A DNA stretch of 64,000 nucleotides. Origin: Polyodon spathula (taxonomy: Eukaryota > Chordata > Actinopteri > Acipenseriformes > Polyodontidae). A program made the position numbers and the translations under genes. The stretch covers positions 1,921,835 through 1,985,834 of the forward strand of contig NC_054555.1 of assembly GCF_017654505.1 (NCBI RefSeq), given 5' to 3'. Numbering within the stretch: the first letter of the stretch is position 1; the number at the start of each line of letters is the position of its first letter. Of the stretch, positions 45,730 to 64,000 are shown piece by piece. The notes under the pieces are model-generated. The model saw only the letters and a program-made list of their open reading frames with translations, searched no databases and was not told where the DNA came from.

Positions 45730-48055
45730 CAAAAGTACATTTAAATCATTGCGGAACAAAACATGGAATAATTTTTATTCTAAACAATTTCAGAATTGAG
45801 AATTAAAACTTTTTTTTTTTTTCCTGATCTGATTAGTGGAATTTAAGCCTATAATATGCATTGTTGCTGTACAGCCCACTCAATTACAGTGTTCTGGGCT
45901 CTTGTCTGAGTGTGCTGTACAACCCTGTAATCGTCTCATATTTCAGTTTTGTACTTAAGTACAGGGATGCAACTAAATGTTTCCAATGCAACCCACAGTA
46001 GCCTCATGAACTTTTGTACGAAGCTTCAATGCACTTGCTGTGCTGTATCCTCCCGTACAGGAGCGTCCAGCCCTCCTTTCTAGCACAGCTGTGTAGATTT
46101 AGCACTGACAGTACTCTCCTTTTACCGTACTGCTTTCATCCAGTGTTTCTTACTGGGGGACCGAATCCCTGCAATGTCATGTGGGGTAACAAGACTCGCA
46201 GATGTGCTGCTGCTGCAGCCACTGCTCCTTTCTCTGTTGTAGCTGGGTGCTCTCTCTGGGCCACTGGCTAGGTTATATGGGGTATTTCACAATGTTTTCT
46301 GATTCTGACATGAATTTTTTTTATTTTTTTTATTTTGTGTGTGTTTCATATCTTACAAGATCTCTGGTGCTGTCCAGGTTATATTAAACTACGAGACAAT
46401 ATCTTACAAGTTTGGAATGTAGATTTATACTGTACCATTAAGGGCCAAGTGTATGTTGGCATCTCCTTGTTTTTTTTATTATTATTCACTTTTGATACTG
46501 TGAAAGAATCTTTCATTCCGAAAGATTTTAAAAATACAGTTTTGACTAAAGAAAAACGTGTGTTGTGTTGCTTTTTGTGTGTGTGTGTGTGCTGAAAGCA
46601 TGCTACCCAAACGTTCTTGCTGGTGATGTGTGGTTCAGAACACGGGAAAAGCAGGAATGAATACAGCACAATGGGTACAAAGAAGTCCCAGTATTGTGCT
46701 TATATATCCAAGGTATACTATTCTGCTGTTTATATTGGGGTAGAGCCAAAGTCCCAATTCACTGCAAGTCGGGCTTCTTAGAAAGAGGTAACATTTACAG
46801 GAGTACTGACAGCTTCCATCATAAATCCACACATTTCTCTCACAAACTTTCAGCAAACTTCCAGTAACCGGCTTTCATCACGACTTGATAAAGGTTTTCC
46901 TAGAGACGAGTGAAAATGTTGGTGTGACGCACATGTGAAGACTCTCATACTCATACAGCTCTCATACTCCCAGCATATACTCTGTCATACTGTCCACTGA
47001 CTTGCGCTGAAGAACGTCCGCTTCGGGTTTCATCCCGATTGTGTAAACGGCTCTCGAGATCTGTGTAAAACAAAGGAAGCGCAGGCTTCTGCACTACATC
47101 CCCAGGGAGTGGTAATGGGAAATGCAAAAGCACTTTCTGTACACCTGGGCGTATCTGCTGAATGCATTTACACTAGGGATGGTGAGTGAACACGGGGGGG
47201 AGAGTGACACACATGCATTCCTCAGCGAGAGATTACAAGCAGAGAGAGTGAACCCTAATCATCGATTCAGCCTGGGTGCAGAGGGAATGGCTCGCTATTT
47301 TTTTTTTTCAATGCTTTAAGTAAATCCCTCGAACTGCATATTTATTTCAAAACGAAGTTGAGAATCAGGTTGAGACTATTGCATACTGTAAAAGTGAGTA
47401 AAGGTACTCAATAATTCACTTCACCTGCATTTCAAAACAACCCTCCCCCACCTCCGTCTGAGAAATAAATGAACAGTCATTTGGTTTAGGAGAGCACCCA
47501 GTTGCACTTTCAACACCACATCTCAGTGAAACACCCCTTGAGATGCACACTTCATATTGCACTGGGGTTTTATATAACAGCTGGTAACTGTACCTTTTCA
47601 AAACACTCAACCAATGAAACACATCAGTATCATCCATTCAATCCAAAAATATATTTTCGTGCTAAAATGAATCAATCGCACATAACATGTAACAGCCGTA
47701 CCCAGAACACACAAATACATCTCAGTACTATACCTAGAGTATTGAGTATTAGTGATACAGTAGCTCTACCACTGCACGCGTATGGCCTGGCTTGATCTCC
47801 GCCGCTGCTGCAGGAACTGCGGAGAATCTCGCGTTTTTGTTCTATTCAGTATAACGTTCTTGAGCTTTTAGGACCTCTCCGGCCACCGTAGTACAAGCAG
47901 CGCATTCCCACAGCAACGTGAGACTGACGCGCACAACGCACTTTCTGCTGTGCAAGGAAAGTAAATAACATTGTATACACACAGGCTGAGCACAGAGAAG
48001 ACGTTTCTGTTTGCGTTGTGTACCCGGAGTCCTGTTCGGTCGATCTGAATCAGAC

Positions 48056-55204
<7,149 letters not shown>

Positions 55205-55756
55205 TCCTGCCTATTGCCACGTGGACTGGACAGAACTGAGCTGGATTTTTAACATTTCAAATTAAAGGACAGAATGACTGTTGGGCTTCCAGCAGAGTGG
55301 ACCTCTGGATTTCTGATCTGTACACTCTGCTCAGCTGTGCCCCACACTGTTACTGCCTCACACAGCAGCATCTACTGTAGTGTGGAGGGCGTGTCTTATT
55401 CCACCTCCCCGTGCAGGGGAACTCCAGTGTCTCACATTGTAACAGAGATGAAGAAACATTCTGTTTGTCATTGCCGGCTGGACTGGGGTTTGAGCAAAGG
55501 CATTTTAAAACCCATTTTATGCCTTTCTGTTTGCTACATCATTTAGGCAACATGGTTTGTAAATATTCTTTCACCTGATGGGCAGGTGAATTATGATTGT
55601 CCGTTTGTTTTCAATATGAGAAAACAAATTGATATACCTTCTTTTGTAAGATTATTCAACAGAAATGTATACTGTATACAGTATTTGTGAGTTGCTTTTT
55701 GTTAAAGTTGTACAATTTTTTGTTGAGAAATCTCTTTGTGGTTTTCACAAAAAAAT

Positions 55757-55777
55757 AATAAAGGCATCTTTAATAAA
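55757..55777 (+). terminator. ddx41: Poly(A) signals of DDX41
   Basis: Two AATAAA hexamers lie 553 and 568 bp past the stop codon, 9 bp apart. Confidence 0.7.
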
Positions 55778-55799
55778 CAACTTTCAAGTTAATATCTGG

Positions 55800-57280
55800 A
55801 TCTGCATTCTTCTTGATTCTTAATCCTGTCGAATAGGAGTCACTTGTATGTACAATCTGTAGTTTCCTCAAGTTAGGTTAGGGGTTACCATACCTGGGAC
55901 CAGAGCAGCATCGCCATGTGTTTAGACCCTTGGGTAGTAAAACAAGCCATTTGTTCCCTAACTTCTTTTGAGAAAGCTTGATTGGGACAGCAGTGTGGTC
56001 TGACTGGTCAGTGTGATAGTGACCGCTTGACTCTCTAAGCTGAGTGAGACCAGTCAAATCCTTTCTGTGCACCTTCTGTACCACTGCATCTCATCTTTCA
56101 TGGATGTGAATGAAGTGGTTCCTGAGAAGAAACAGTGGAATTTAAACAAAAGGAGAAGTGTTTGGAAGGCACACTGTCTCACAATATAGACATTCTCCAA
56201 GAATGCCCATTACATGGCAATTTTTTTTTTTCTACAGAACAAGCTAATGTTTGTGCCACTGTCAGACTAGAAATAGTTATAAATGGCAGGCAGCATTGTG
56301 TTATCTAAATGTTACAGATATACCCCATTTGCTTATATATGTAATGTTTTAGCATTGTAACTGTACAAGGAAGTGAGATGTAGATCTTGCCCTGTTTCAA
56401 AGCGGTTTTGTTTTTACTAGGATAAACAGCAGTGTTACTGCTGTGCTGTCTGACCCAGTTATGTATGTGAGGAGTTTTCAGTTCCCCTGCCATCACTTCA
56501 GATTTTCTTCATAGTCCTGCATCCTTTCCTGTACTTGTATTATATTACTAGTTCTTTGTGTACTGCAGTAATTGCAAATGAGTCATCTTGATAATCTCAG
56601 CTTGCCATCTTCAGTCAATCATGTCCCTATTAAATGTGGATTGGTATGGCTGTGATGACCTCCTTGTAATGACTGCTCTGAAATCTATTTATTGAGCAGT
56701 ATTGCTTCTCTGTGCTCTGCACAGCAGACCCATGATTTCAATGAGCTTGTTGATTAATCAAGTATTTTTTTTCCTTTCAATTTGCATATGCAAGTGACCG
56801 CAGCTGCAGTTGTGATGCATGGTTCACCCCCTAGTCTCTGTAAGTCGCTTTGGATAAAAGCATCTGCTAAATGACCAATGAATGAATAAATTAATTGTAA
56901 TAAATACAGATCACCTTGCAATCAGATGCAATATTTCTGGCACCCACAAGGTTAAAAAAAGACTGCAGACTTGCATCCCCTGTGTGTTTTTGCACTGAAT
57001 GAGACCACATCGACAGAGTCGTGCGCAGCGGCAGCAGACTGAAGAAACGTGTGCGCTTGATCTTGTTTCTTTATGAGCTTCTCCTCTTCCATTGTTTTTT
57101 GGAGACGCTGAAGGAGAAGCGAGAGTTTCTAAGAGTTTTACGGCCCGTGAAATGTTTGAGAGCTTGTGAGCAGTTTTGAGTTGCGTGTAATAAAAGCAGG
57201 GAAGTAGCTGGTGATCAGAGGAAGCTGTGCCCCAGAGCGAGATCACATGCTGACACTGGCCAGACCTGCAGCAGCACACC
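55800..57280. other. Spacer between DDX41 and DOK3
   Basis: No protein gene was recognised. A truncated SINE tail lies at 56795-56880. The 300 bp before 57281 probably contain the DOK3 promoter and 5' UTR; CG dinucleotides rise there but no clear core element stands out. Confidence 0.5.
56795..56880 (+). mobile_element. Truncated SINE tail
   Basis: It shares GATGCATGGTTCACCCC and TCTGTAAGTCGCTTTGGATA with the element at 54817-55041 but lacks the tRNA-like head. This fits a 5'-truncated copy or recombination remnant. Confidence 0.75.
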
Positions 57281-59930
57281 ATGGAGCACACGTCCAAGGA
57301 GGGGATGCTCTACTTACAAGGGATCAAGTTTGGCAAGGTGCGTTTTTAAATTAAGCTATAGCCATGCTAGGTTTTTTTTTTGTCTGTTTTATATGCACAA
57401 ATGTTTTGTTTGACATGTGTTGGCGGTAAATAAGTGTTTTTGATAAACTAGTAACCTCTTATTTATTTCTAAATAAATGAATAAACAATAAGGAAACTGT
57501 TCTGGGATGCTGTTAAAACAGTACTTGTTTAGAGCTGTTTCCTGACTTTCAAATACATTATAATCCCAAAAATATCTAAATAATGAAGTAAGGTATGGTG
57601 TGAGCAGTGGGGTATATTGAATTGCGTGAGCTGTGTCTTAGTATTCATTATTATTTGAAGGTAATGTCTAATGTACCCCTTTGCGCAGGGCTTAGTTTCT
57701 CAATGATGTGGTGAGGGTGTATATCTAATGGCAGTGCTGATGCAGTAGTTCCACAGAATTCAGCTTGGAGACAGAGTACCAACAAGTACTGTAGTATTTA
57801 TCACCACCATTGCGGTGGCGTTCATTTTGGGTCTCCGAAATTCCAACAGATGAGGAAACCAGTTTCTTTTGTTTGTGTGTGTGTGAATTGATAAATAGAA
57901 AGTGCATATTCCCCTTTTAAACTGTACTGTAGAAACTGCTGACAAGAGCAGGTTAATAAGAAATCAAGAACATAAGGTCCATATCTTAGCCTTACAGCAG
58001 CCGAATGAATCATACTGGTCTTAATACCCAGTAGAAATCTTCAACCTTCAACCTTGATAGCATGCTAGACTTGGTGCTCCACAGAAGATTGGTCATCTTT
58101 AACAGTAATCCAGAAGACAATGAATTTAGTGTATTGCTCTGGCCAAAAGTTTTGCATCACCCTATAAGAACTAAAGTCGAATGAACCCTGCTGAATAATG
58201 TTACGTTAACATAATGAATTACATGCCGCTGTGTGGTTTTCCATATACTTAATGAAAAACTGACTAAAATTAAACAATGTGACATTTAAAAACACTAAAT
58301 ACTGTACTACTGTTGTGGTTTCTGGTATACATTTGCAATATCATGATGTTAAATAAAATATACAAATTATGTCCATTAAAAAAAAAAGTATGTGATGCAA
58401 AACCTTTGGCCATAGCTGCAGTCTTTAAAGACAAGACTTTTGTTTGTCTCAGGGTAACATGGACAAAAGATGAAATCAAACATTACACAACATGTTTTTT
58501 CTTAATGAGTTTTCTGCAGCAGTTGAAGGGTTAAATGGTCTGTATAGAGGATCTGGGGCTGTGTGTGTCTCTGAAGAGGAAATGGCCTGAGCGCTGTGTG
58601 TTTGGCATGAAGAAACCTTTTTTCCTGTTGGCTGGTGTTGCGCGTTTTCCACTGTGTACACATCATCAGCTCAGTTCTGCATCATTCTCTTTACCAACCC
58701 TTTGTAATAGATGGATAGACCTAGATAATATTACTGTGCGTTATACAATTCTTCCAATACCCCTGAACGTAAAGTGATAATACTGTCGTTCAGACCCAAT
58801 TATAGTATCATTGGGCTTATCGTTTAAACAGCAGCAGAACATGTGACTCATGCAGGGTGAGCCCACTTTCAGTCTAACCACCAAAAAAAACAACAAATCC
58901 AACATTCGTCTACTGCAGCACTACCAGTCAAAAACTAATGAGGCAAGGGCAATAAAAACCATACCCACCACACAGCTTGACAGTATTAGAGCGGACTTTA
59001 TCTTTCAATCAAAAAAATATGAGCCCAGTATCATTAGAAGAGTCACGTGCAGCATAGATAGCCACTTAATAAAAAACATTTTAAAAATCCATACCCCAGT
59101 GTTCCTTGGACTGTTTTCCTTTGAAAGAGCCATTACTTCACATTGCTGCTTTTACCAGACTCTGATCCGTATATTACAAACAATATTGGCTGGTTTGGTG
59201 TGTGGAACCAGGGGTAATACCATCTGTAGGTTCTGGAGACAGACAGAGATTCTCTCTCGAGGTTCCACTGTCCCCAGAACCTGTCGATGGCATTACTCCC
59301 TGACAATGCACACTGAATCATCCATTATTCTATTTATAAACTGAATGAGCAAGTGTTTACAGAGCCACTGAGGATTCGATCAGCTGCAAACTGGACCCAC
59401 TGTGTCTGCATCCAGCACGAAGTGTTAGGACACACAGATTCACGTTGATTATTGCCATGACTTGTTGTTTAACACATTAATATTTGATCCTGCCTGTTTC
59501 CCATGCCGGTATAACTTTGTGTATTCCATCACTTTCATGCATGGAGACCTCATATGGGGAAGGACAAAAGATGCCTCTCTTCTAGTCTTTATATAGGGAC
59601 ATATTGAAGATGCAAATGCATGATGAGGATGTCATTTTTTCCCCATATAAAGCAATGGGAAAAAAATGGAAAGCCATGTCAATGAAAATATATTCATTAT
59701 GCTATTTTCAATATTTCATGCATGAAAGGGTTAATTAGCGACAGCAGTTAGTAGCTTCAGCACAGGAAGTGACTTTATATGAGGAAGTGGCCTCAACCTC
59801 CTGCATTGCTCTTTGAAATAAATACATTTTACAAATTGCATGAGCATAAAATTCAAGCAAAGAATCAAAGCATCTGTCATCAGAAGAAAAAGGTTAATAA
59901 TAATAAATTAGCTTAATTTATTAAAGGTTA

Positions 59931-59981
<51 letters not shown>

Positions 59982-62900
59982 ATGGGAAAATCACCCACTC
60001 AGTATTAAAGAAGTATTGAATGAATTGTTGAGATAATGAAACAATACATGCATGGTTTTTGTTAAGAATCTGGTGGATACCTGCCACAGCTACACCCACA
60101 AAAGAGTAAATATTAGTCATACAATGAAGCTTTGGACGCTGTTTTATTGCTGGTGATTGTGTGTGTGTGTGTGTGCAGAAAGTCTGGAAGAGGACCTGGC
60201 TGATGCTGTATCCTGCAAGCTCTTACGGGATTGGCCGCGTTGAGCTGTTGGACGTGCGGGATGGGGCAGGCGGGGGCGCCCCTGCACCCAACAAGCAGGG
60301 GGTGAAGAAGAACGACAAGAAGCTAATCCGCCTGACCGACTGCATCAGCGTGACCCCTGCCCCCGGAGAGACCTGCCCCAAGGACTGCGCTGCCTTCTAC
60401 CTCAACACCACCCAGCGCACGTACGCACTGGCATCCGAGAACGCGCAGGACTGGGTGGGCAAGCTGTGCGAGCTGGCATTCCAGGTATGACTGGCTCCAG
60501 AGCGCTCTGCGCGTGGCTGGACACCAACATGTTTTGGCATTGTATTGGGGTCTATGAAGGTTAAACAAATATTGAGAGCTCACATGAGAACACTGTGCCC
60601 AAGCTCAGCTGCAGTGTGAGAGGATGTTTTTAAACTCAACCAACCCAGGACACAGAAGAACGAGGAACTGATAAAGTGGGGTACATTGGACCTTGTGCAG
60701 AAGAGATGTATGTGCTGTGTCTGAAACAACATTGTAACTGTGAAATTGATTAGATATTGTGAGAAAAATAGAGTGTCAACAGAGTTCACACAGTTAGGCA
60801 AGATATACAAGACAGGCACTCATTAATGCTAGTGAGAAAAGCTGCATGAATCCCCTCCTGATGACAGACCATCACCATACCTGAGCTTTCTCACAGAACA
60901 CTGATTTCTGTTTAGAACTAGGTGCTGCAGTGTTGTGTCTAACGATTAATGTTTAAGCTATGTGTGTGTAACCTTTGAATATTGGAATCAATACATGGAG
61001 ACTTCTGGTATTGTGCGCACTCATTTGCAGACAACAAATTAGTTTCCTTGCAATGGTGATCACATCATGAGTTTGCCATTAATGCGCTCTGTGGTGTGCA
61101 TCTTAACAACATGCCAATAAGAGGAGTGCAAAAGTGGATTAAAGACTGAAGAAATGAGCGGTGAAGCAGGTTGTTTAAGGTCCAGTGCAATTTCACTTGT
61201 ATGGTTATAGGGGTAAGGGGAGGACAATAGCGACCAGTGGGATCATACACCAAATGTTCCCGAGTGATTTAAAATTTTTGTTTTGCAGAGTAATGATTAC
61301 CAGAAACCATTGTCAAGATCGTCAAGTACAGAGGTATCCATGGAGGAAAACGAGCTGTACTCGTCTTGGAAAGCAGGTAAAACAGTAACTACTTCTGCCA
61401 TTAAAATAAGCTCTCCCAAATGCAAACCTAGATGCTTCAGTGCTGCAAAGTGCACTGCCATGGGCTTAAATGTGCATTTTAATACCAGCAGCGGCGTCAA
61501 TGGTCTGTGGTTTCCCTGTCCACAGCTCAGGAGTTCCAGGTGACTGTTCAGGTCACTGAAGCGTCACTCAGGTGTGATCTGTATGGAGATTACATTCTAG
61601 CGGCTGGCAAGGAGGACATCACCCTGCTGGAGCCCCGAAGCAAACAGGTCCTCTACAACTGGCCCTATCGACTGCTGAGACGCTTCGGCCAGGACAAGGT
61701 AACTGCATGCAGCCACATGCTGGCCGTGGTTATTGCTCGGGGTTTCTGTTGGTTAAGTGATGTGTGTTTTTTTCTTTCACTTTTCCTAAATTCTAATTAC
61801 TAAATCTTATGATGCATGTATTAGTATTAATGAGCATTGTTTTCTCTTGCTTGCTAAATATGTTGAGATCATGCATGTTAAGCATAAAAAATAAATAAAA
61901 TAAATAAAAAAAACTGTCATGTTTTGTGACCAGATTTTTATTTGTTTTTTGTGGTCAGTGTTGTGTTCCTATTAAGGCGTGTTTGCCATGATTTAATTTT
62001 TTCATCTAATATCTCTTATTACAGTTATCAATGGTCTGCTCTCTTCCTTCTGTTAAATGATATTTTGTATTTTTGTTTGTATTTTATGCTTCAAATTGTA
62101 ATATGCAAACAGCACAAAGACAATGCATGAGTTAAACATGAGCTACAGTTCAAACGCACTCAGCAAAGTAACCAGGATGCAACAGTTTATCTAGTATTTG
62201 CATATCCTGAATGAAGGTTTTATTAAGAGGCAACAAAATGGAAGAACACACCTTGAAACAACATTATTCTATTCAGGAATAGATGGATTGGCTGAGGCAT
62301 AAACTGACAGTTTTGATGTTGTTGTTCCAGACAGCATTCACGTTTGAGGCGGGCCGACGGTGCAAGTCAGGGGAAGGGTATTTCATGTTCCTCTCCAAAA
62401 ACGTGCCGGAGATCTTCAGAGCCATGGAGCAGGGCATTGGGCAGGAGAGCAAGAGGAGGAGTGCCTCTGAGCAGGATCATGAAACTACTCCCCAACACAC
62501 AGCAGAGCACTGCCTCCCCGCCCAGGAACCCAACAATCCCAGGGCATCTCTGGCCCTCAATCAGGGGGGCAAAGTAATGAAAGAACAAACTCCAGAGCTC
62601 CCTCAGAGGAAGTCTATGAACATCAACAAACCAGCAAGGAACGCCTTACTCAAAGACAGAACCAAGATGAACCAAGCAGGGGAGTCTGGGACAATGTCTG
62701 CTACTGAGCCTCTCAACACAGTCTATGCCACCATACAGGATATTCAGTTGCATTCTGCAGAACCAAGCCAAAGCCCCATAAACTCAGACCAGATGAGAAG
62801 CTCGACATGTAACCACGACTCTCTCTTAGGCGCTTTCCAAAATGTGGAGAGTGAGGAAGGCAGGTCTGTTCAACTTCCCCCTGAAGATTTGCACCACTAT

Positions 62901-63269
62901 GCCCAGGTCAAACCCACGACTGAAGAGCACCTGTCCGATTTCCCTCTCTATGACAATATGGACTTTGAGAAACCCTGGTCTGGTCACAGACTGGAGCACC
63001 TCGATGTGGAGTCTGAAGAGGACTCTCCCAGCCCCCAGGACTTCTACTCTCTGCTGAAATCAGAGGATCATGGGGAGAAGAGCAGGAAGAAGCAGGAAGA
63101 GAAGATCGTCTGTCCCACCAGCCCCAGGTCATGCATCGTCACGGAGACAAAGATCTCCGACTGCTTCAAGCAGAGGCTCACTAACCTCTTCTCCAAGGAG
63201 ATGCCCAAGTTCACGCCCCCCGCACTTGTACCCAAAGACTTCGACAGCGCAGACAGACTGAACTTTTAA
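57281..63269 (+). CDS. dok3: Docking protein 3 (DOK3)
   Basis: A cytoplasmic adaptor that damps immune-receptor signalling. After tyrosine phosphorylation the family recruits SHIP1, GRB2 or RasGAP. Five exons: 57281-57337, 60179-60484, 61289-61376, 61526-61698 and 62331-63269 (520 aa; human 496). A PH domain spans about residues 6-119 (EGMLYLQGIKFGKKVWKRTW; LIRLTDCISVTPAPGETCPK). An IRS-type PTB domain spans about 152-245 (LYNWPYRLLRRFGQDK; FTFEAGRRCKSGEGYFMF). MEENELYSSW between them matches DOK3 MEENSIYSSW. The disordered tail carries candidate phosphotyrosines at Y340 (YATI), Y398 (YAQV), Y415 (YDNM, a GRB2-type pYxN site) and Y447 (YSLL). Location next to DDX41 supports DOK3 over DOK1/2. 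Intron 1 is 2.8 kb and holds an inverted-repeat element. AATAAA at 63375. Confidence 0.94.
58137..58415. mobile_element. Non-autonomous Tc1/mariner-like element in DOK3 intron 1
   Basis: CTGGCCAAAAGTTTTGCATC at the left and GATGCAAAACCTTTGGCCAT at the right are inverted complements with one mismatch. About 230 bp of AT-rich DNA separates them, with no transposase frame. The terminal text resembles inverted repeats of Tc1-like elements of fish. Confidence 0.7.
58420..60178. other. Remainder of DOK3 intron 1
   Basis: No exon was recognised. It holds an AAT microsatellite (59929-59979) and a GT run (60159-60175) that ends 3 bp before the exon 2 acceptor. Confidence 0.5.
59929..59979. repeat. 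(AAT)n microsatellite in DOK3 intron 1
   Basis: An uninterrupted run of about 16 trinucleotide units. Confidence 0.9.
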
Positions 63270-63289
63270 TGTATAATGTGAACAGGTCT

Positions 63290-63325
<36 letters not shown>

Positions 63326-64000
63326 GACAGTGAACTCTTCTTGCTCTGAATGTGAGATAGAGGAATGACTAATGAATAAAATAATTTTGGACAGACATCA
63401 CAATATAAAACAAATTCCAATGAATCACAAAAGCCAAATCAGATGAAAAAAAAAAAGCCAAAATATTTAAAACCCTTACTAGCCCAAGTAAAGCCATAAT
63501 TGTCAATTAAAGCTTAAGTACCAGAGAAGTTTAAACGAGCCAAATCTGATTAATTCGAGTTTATCTTAAATCCAGATAGATCAGCATTTTTACTGATTAG
63601 TCAATGGGGGGGTTATTGACCTGGACAGTGAACTCTTAAGGTGAAAACTAAATAAATGGCACTAAATAAAATAAGGCCTCTAGAGACAACCTGCAGGTTC
63701 TGTATAGAACGCCTGTGGGTTTTGTTAATTTATGAAAGAGCCAATTCATGTACTGGTGTAACGTTTGCTGCATGGATATTCTCTATTAAGCCATAAAATG
63801 AATCAGATTATGTTTTAACTTAATCAAACACATTTATTTCAAATTCCATTTGTTTCCAAATTTATTAATTGGTAAAGTTTTTAAGTTATTGTTTTTAGTA
63901 ATTATCGTTTTTTCATGGAAAATTAGCCATTATTGTTTTTATCAGTATTTATCGTTAAACGATATATATATATAATATAATATATAGATATAGATATATA
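63270..64000. other. DOK3 3' UTR and downstream DNA
   Basis: A (GT)n run lies at 63293-63322, an AATAAA at 63375-63380, and an AT repeat occupies the last 40 bp. No further gene was recognised before the window edge. Confidence 0.5.

Larger units (their letters stand above)
44447..48055. other. FAM193B 3' region and spacer to DDX41
   Basis: The FAM193B 3' UTR probably reaches an AATAAA at 45279-45284. Beyond that there is a strong CTCF-like motif, an AAT/ATA microsatellite and AT-rich DNA. No protein gene was recognised. The last 300 bp are richer in CG and probably hold the DDX41 promoter. Confidence 0.5.

Overview
The window is nuclear DNA of a jawed vertebrate, most likely a ray-finned fish. 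Coding regions are split by canonical GT-AG introns, intergenic DNA is rich in microsatellites, and tRNA-derived SINE tails of a type common in fishes occur in DDX41 intron 16 and downstream of DDX41. A non-teleost lineage such as sturgeon, paddlefish or gar is possible, but the sequence does not prove it.

Six protein-coding genes are supported. Left to right they are: a single-exon neuropeptide Y receptor of the Y2 subfamily, probably NPY7R (+, 9736-10875); PRELID1 (+, 13357-15013); MXD3 (-, 21267-18608); a ZFYVE28/LST2-like FYVE protein (-, 33820-23662); FAM193B (+, 35592-44446); DDX41 (+, 48056-55204); and DOK3 (+, 57281-63269), which makes seven counting the receptor. Every multi-exon model was built by joining exons at phase-consistent splice sites. 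The predicted lengths (214, 197, 687, 948, 618 and 520 aa) are near what is known of the families.

The order matches human 5q35.3, which carries PRELID1, MXD3, FAM193B, DDX41 and DOK3. The MXD-ZFYVE28-FAM193 core also mirrors human 4p16.3 (MXD4, ZFYVE28, FAM193A). The block is therefore one member of an ancient duplicated pair, and it keeps a ZFYVE28 paralogue that the human 5q35 block lacks. The genes do not form one pathway. They cover neuropeptide signalling, mitochondrial lipid transfer, Max-network repression, endosomal receptor sorting, nuclear RNA helicase function and immune-receptor adaptor function.

The left 9.7 kb and the 44.4-48.0 kb interval hold no recognisable protein gene. 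They contain microsatellites, a 475-bp direct duplication that may belong to an unannotated transcript, and a GC-rich G-quadruplex-prone repeat. Other structure of note: an in-frame 87-bp duplication across the MXD3 exon 5 donor, a 31-bp minisatellite of about 23 copies, small inverted-repeat elements (one family with three copies), a GC donor in DDX41 intron 1, and CTCF-like motifs in convergent orientation.
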